Part shown: positions 41,701 through 44,052 of the stretch, piece after piece | Position numbering within the stretch: the first letter of the stretch is position 1 | How the letters are laid out: every line of letters begins with the position of its first letter | DNA from: an uncultured Bacteroidota bacterium | GTDB lineage: Bacteria > Bacteroidota > Bacteroidia > AKYH767-A > JABDAW01 | Direction of reading: 5' to 3' | NCBI GenBank assembly: GCA_903911135.1 | Contig: CAIWCG010000214.1 | Span: forward strand, 1 to 44,052 | DNA length: 44,052 bases | The notes under the pieces: generated by a model | Told to the model about the DNA's origin: nothing | What the model saw: only the letters and a program-made list of their open reading frames with translations | Databases searched by the model: none | Made by a program: the position numbers and the translations under genes

Positions 41701-44052
41701 AAGCCCTGATTGAATAGCTGATGTAGAATTATTATTCCAATGATATGAATATGGAGAAGTTCCCCCTGTTTGATTTGCAATTACTACTCCAGTACTATTA
41801 TGGTAACAAGACAAATTACTTCCACTTGCATCAGCTACTAAAATATTTGGTTGTGTTAAAATTACTGTTGAACTTGAAGAGCAACCATTAAAATCAGATA
41901 CAGTTACAATATAAGTACCAATTGAAAGACCTATTTGAGATGCAACAGTTAAACTATTGTTCCAAAGATAACTATATGGCCCTGTTCCTCCAATAGCAGA
42001 TGCTATTACAGAACCGGAGTTATCATTGTTACATAATAAATTTGAGCCTACAACACTAGATTCCAGAATAGCAGGTTCAGTAATTGTAACACTACTAATT
42101 GCAACACATAGATTGGCATCAGTGATCGTTATGTAATATGTTCCTACAGACAAATTATTTCTATTATAATTTGTCGAATTGTCATCCCAAAGAATAGCAT
42201 ATGGTCCTGTACCACCATTTACTATTACTTGAACTGTACCAGTTCCATTTCCATTACATGTCAAATTAGTTCCACTTGTAGTTGCAGTTAAAACGTCAGG
42301 TTCGGTTACAGTAATGCCTGACATGATTGAACAACCATTATTATCTGTAATAGTAACCTCATAAACACCTGCAGCTAACCCCGAAATATTTGAATCAAAA
42401 GAGCCAGTATTCCATTCAAAATAATAAGGCGAAGTGCCACCAGATACACTATTAACACTTGCAGAACCTGTATAATTACCATTACATGTTAAATCAATTC
42501 CAGAGGTGGAAATAATAATTGCATCTGGTTGAAGAATAGTAGAAGATGTTGAAACTGAACATCCATTATCATCAGTAATAACTACTGAATAGTTTCCTGC
42601 CTCGAGATTATTAATGTCGGATGAGGTATTTGCATAATTATTAGGTCCAGTCCAATTGTAATTGACACTTGGATAATCTCCGCCTGAAACTGAAAGGGAA
42701 ATAGATCCAGAATAATCGCCATTGCAAAGCAAATCAACCCCACTTGCCACAACTGATAAAACATAAGGTTGGGTTAAAGTAATTGAAGTTGTAGCAATTG
42801 GACAATTATTAATATCGGTAACAGTTACTGAATAAAAACCAATACTTAAATTATCGATGTTTTGAGTTATTGCTGAATAGCTATTTGGTCCATTCCAAAC
42901 AAAAGAATATGGAGCGGTGCCACCAGTTACACTTAGGTCAATCAGACCGTTGCTTAATCCATTACATGAAATATTATACCCACCATTATAAGCAAATGCC
43001 GTTGCAACTGGAATTAAAACACCAGGTTGTGATATTACAACAGATACAGTAGCAGTACAATGGTTCGCATCCCTAACCACCACAGTATAAGTTCCAGCTG
43101 TAATATTATTAAAATTAGGTGATATTTGATAGTTTGAGCCATTATCCTTAGAATAAACAAGCGTACCAGTACCACCAGAAGCCGAAACACTTATAGATCC
43201 ATTACTTCCACCGTTACAAGTAACATTATTATGTGAAGTACTATAAATAATTTGCAATTGTTGAGTAAGAGTTACATCAACTATTGGGCTTAAACACGCA
43301 AGGAAATCTCTAACTCGTAGATGATATGTACCAGCAAACAATGAATTAAAAACTTGAGATGCCTGAAAATCATTAAATGCTGTATCTTGCATACCAATTG
43401 CATCTATTTGATACCTATAAAAACTATGTCCACCTGAGGCTGTCATTATTATTTGTCCAGTGTTATCTCCATAGCATCCAATGATATTTGTCAAAGTATA
43501 ACCTGATATATCCATAGGAGCAGGTTCGCTTAAGGTAATAGAATGTGTAGTTGTACATCCATTTGCATCTATTACAACTACATTATAAGTTGAATCAAAT
43601 GGAGATATTGTTCGCCCAGATCCCCAAAGTCCAGATAATACACTCGAGTTCTGATAATTATTACCATTATCGCTTGAATATTGATATGGTGTTGAACCTC
43701 CGCTTGCTGTTACCGTATTTACACCATCATGTCCATTCCAACATGTTAAATTATAACCAGAAATAATAGTTTGTACAGAAGAAGCAGCTAAAACTGTCGG
43801 CTCGGTCAAGGTAATCGCATTTGTTATCGTACAGCCGTTCGCATCGGTAACAGCCAGGTTGTAGGTGCCTGCTCTAAGACCACTTGGATTCTGGCTGCTT
43901 GAACTGTAGCTGTTTGGGCCGCTCCAGCTGTAGCTGTAACCCGTTGATCCGCCTGTTGCACTGTAGCTGATGCTGCCGTTGCTCGCTCCATTGCAGGTGA
44001 TGTTGAAGTTGTCTGCATATTGGTGTGCGCTGATGCCTACACTGCTCAATAC
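35764..44052 (-). CDS. Giant SprB-repeat T9SS adhesin (N-terminus beyond window)
   Basis: At least 2,760 residues; the frame is open to the window edge and the first visible residues are already mid-repeat, so the start lies outside. I count 28 SprB-type repeats of 75-86 residues, each with a pattern like VTCNGGSNGSITVTASGGTSPYTY, then AGTYxVxVxDANxC, then a short linker. Three are almost identical (40393-41166). A MAM-like adhesion domain follows (VSWSFANENGHSGSNDSVKV, DDICVQ), then two fibronectin type III domains (GLTANTTYYWQVKPNC and ALTANTTYDWNVRSNC). The end is a T9SS sorting domain (EFSVYPNPASDHATVKF, LDNIAKGIYIVIL). SprB in Flavobacterium is a moving gliding adhesin; a role in gliding or attachment is inference. 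A terminator follows. Confidence 0.93.
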   Translation of the reverse strand, partial: VLSSVGISAHQYADNFNITCNGASNGSISYSATGGSTGYSYSWSGPNSYSSSSQNPSGLRAGTYNLAVTDANGCTITNAITLTEPTVLAASSVQTIISGYNLTCWNGHDGVNTVTASGGSTPYQYSSDNGNNYQNSSVLSGLWGSGRTISPFDSTYNVVVIDANGCTTTHSITLSEPAPMDISGYTLTNIIGCYGDNTGQIIMTASGGHSFYRYQIDAIGMQDTAFNDFQASQVFNSLFAGTYHLRVRDFLACLSPIVDVTLTQQLQIIYSTSHNNVTCNGGSNGSISVSASGGTGTLVYSKDNGSNYQISPNFNNITAGTYTVVVRDANHCTATVSVVISQPGVLIPVATAFAYNGGYNISCNGLSNGLIDLSVTGGTAPYSFVWNGPNSYSAITQNIDNLSIGFYSVTVTDINNCPIATTSITLTQPYVLSVVASGVDLLCNGDYSGSISLSVSGGDYPSVNYNWTGPNNYANTSSDINNLEAGNYSVVITDDNGCSVSTSSTILQPDAIIISTSGIDLTCNGNYTGSASVNSVSGGTSPYYFEWNTGSFDSNISGLAAGVYEVTITDNNGCSIMSGITVTEPDVLTATTSGTNLTCNGNGTGTVQVIVNGGTGPYAILWDDNSTNYNRNNLSVGTYYITITDANLCVAISSVTITEPAILESSVVGSNLLCNNDNSGSVIASAIGGTGPYSYLWNNSLTVASQIGLSIGTYIVTVSDFNGCSSSSTVILTQPNILVADASGSNLSCYHNSTGVVIANQTGGTSPYSYHWNNNSTSAIQSGLSSGSYSVTITDNNHCVAISIVSITEPDLLISNATGYNLLCNGDASGNITLFVSGGTGNYSFDWNNSLYNTQDIDFLSAGVYSVIVTDDNGCTSTTSISITQPDVLVAVTSGTNLLCNGDNNGSVTAIAVGGTSPFTYIWDNNNTNSSQSGLPIGTYYVTLTDNNGCFASSNFTLIQPNVLTTLSIGAYQYNGGYNVTCNGACNGSISYSAAGGTLGYGYSWSGPSGFTSTSQNPNGLCAGTYNLTVTDANGCTTTTNIELTQPNVLTTLIIGAHQYNGGYNVTCNGACNGSISFSATGGTLGYGYSWSGPSGFTSTSQNPSGLCAGTYNLTVTDANGCTTTTNIELTQPNVLTTLSIGAHQYNGGYNVTCNGACNGSISFSATGGTFGYGYSWSGPSGFTSTSQNPSGLCAGTYNLTVTDANGCTTTNSIQLTQPNTFVASVTGSNLTCNGNGTGTITASQIGGTGGFSYSWSNLATTSVQNGLSSGTYVVTVTDANGCTSSSSINLNQPQLLTVNIIGFNLTCNGNASGSVSPSVSGGTSPFIYNWSNSATTSALSGLQIGTYNVTVSDANGCTAVSNDITLTQPAILTFTTSQINVTTCYNNNNGSITITSVTGGTSGYSYSNDGGNNYQGSTVFSNLTGGNYSVVVKDVNNCIANSSVIITTPAVLAFTPVVNSVSCNGGNNGSIVVTASGGATPYNYSDNNGSSYQLSAVFNNLSIGTYPVIVKDANNCLSSVSNAVVTQPAIVTFSTTNINVACNGGSNGSINVSAAGGTSPYTYSDNGGGNYQSGAAFSNIGSGSYTIVVKDANNCLSSSTNVSITQPSAVTFTSTSTNVSCYNGNNGTITVTATGGVGSYSYSNDGGNSYQGSNIISGLIQGTYSVIVKDGNNCVSTPANISITQPTSIGVVINQTNISCNSGNNGQIIVTASGGAGSYTYSNNGGSNYQISNVFASLSAGNYSVVVKDGSICTSTASVTISQPSGITFTTTHLNVSCNGGNNGRITVSASGGAGGYTYSNNGGSSYQAGVTFNNLPAGTYAIVVKDANNCTTGSVNVTVSQPDAVTFSTTQVDIGCAGVGSITVSATGGTTAYTYSNDGGNNYQSSNVFSGLTVDTYTIIVKDHNNCTSSPTDVTLNQVANVSFTSTRTNVSCNGGSNGTITVTGSGGISPYTYSNNNGSTYQSGNVFTGLVAGTYQVIVKDASNCVSNTSNVVVSQPSAVTFTSSRTNVSCNSGSNGSITVTGAGGTSPYTYSNNNGGTYQSSNSFTALAAGTYAVMVKDANNCTSAAGNVVISQAVAVTFTSVSANTSCNGGTNGTITVTAAGGNSPYNYSSNNGGTFQSSNILGGLSASTYSVVVRDVNGCTSAASNVAVSQPTAVSFTSSTTSATCNGGNNGSDTITATGGTPGYTYSKDGGANYQASNTLSSLTAGSYTVVVKDANNCTSSASVSIAQPSAGQIAIPYCTNFITNDCWTVSQLSGVGNWTVTNSMNTGLTPQSANMFVFSSSTLGAGTSSRLQSPVLDFTGVADPVVSWSFANENGHSGSNDSVKVSISTNGGSSFTFMRTAYRYLVSYSTPTWTTWAIDLSPYGNTSNIVLAFDAVSAGGGNDMAIDDICVQASQCPEVVSITTTNITNTTAKVRWVSGGGTPTNYTVRWATSQTGPFTQVTTPNGGSPDSVTITGLTANTTYYWQVKPNCANVLNAGYPIAFNTFTTTNCSSLAINTLTYTVLCPVVSPASPGPVTDTLTATGNFDAWTWSTGATTQSIINSAPGTYTVTATLGGVCTSTSSQVITQACNTPTGEASSAITSTGATISWAAVPCAYSYRVQWRVHGTTTWSVFAVLAPTTSRVFAPGALTANTTYDWNVRSNCNSTASSFSNFSAIQNFTTSGPRGATAANEFSVYPNPASDHATVKFSSTKESVPFSIRLTDLAGRTVMTLDGNTVEGDNQLEMNLDNIAKGIYIVILDKDGISSKLKVSVQ
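40393..41166 (-). repeat. Three near-identical 258-bp repeats inside the adhesin
   Basis: The linker word ATTTGGTTG recurs at 40393, 40651, 40909 and 41167, exactly 258 bases (86 codons) apart. The three units differ at only a few positions, while all other repeats in the gene have diverged greatly. The protein unit contains VTCNGACNGSIS and WSGPSGFTSTSQNP. The unit at the right window edge is a diverged relative of the same type. Confidence 0.92.

Overview
The window comes from a Bacteroidota chromosome, probably a Chitinophagales or Sphingobacteriia-like lineage. The evidence is two proteins with type IX secretion (T9SS) C-terminal sorting domains, one of them a giant SprB-repeat adhesin; many TAnnTTTG -7 boxes with a TTG about 17 bases upstream; almost no Shine-Dalgarno sequences; and a moderately low GC content. 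No tRNA, rRNA, CRISPR, phage or intact insertion sequence was found.

Layout. 1-602: a short repeat array and a small cytoplasmic protein. 629-3908 (-): a phosphorelay operon of TPR hybrid histidine kinase, HPt protein and a receiver tethered to the membrane. 4595-8371 (+): cystathionine beta-synthase and a patatin-barrel (type Vd) outer-membrane phospholipase. 9208-10810: two secreted unknown proteins and a strong terminator. 10977-14527: two Wzz-like chain-length proteins and an O-antigen ligase/polymerase. 14668-15833 (-): an AT-rich pair (barrel protein and zinc ribbon) behind a long hairpin leader. 16694-17356: an FN3-like protein behind a repeat array. 17527-19737: a copper P-type ATPase. 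19799-25099: an AT-rich island with a seven-repeat T9SS propeller and two large multi-spanning membrane proteins. 25205-26956: a fused oligopeptide ABC ATPase. 27980-30299: a porin-like protein, a RidA-family protein and a LuxE-like protein. 30367-32202: LapA-like, MlaE and MlaF. 32264-34429: a PIF1-like helicase. 34698-35357 (-): a second FN3-like protein. 35764-44052 (-): the giant adhesin, which runs off the window.

The most unusual feature is non-coding. Seven intergenic tandem arrays have unrelated sequences but share a unit of 21 bp (or 42 bp), which is two (or four) turns of B-DNA. In several arrays the unit core occurs in both orientations inside constant flanks, and others carry hairpins. 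The two FN3-like proteins, which have no signal peptide and look like members of one family, each have such an array directly upstream. This array-plus-FN3 module is the best candidate for an undescribed system. Other non-coding structures are a 150-nt imperfect hairpin with its own promoter (15897-16046), a two-copy structured element after gene ends (14553-14613 and 26973-27034), and a MITE-like 181-bp element with 30-bp inverted ends (27093-27273).
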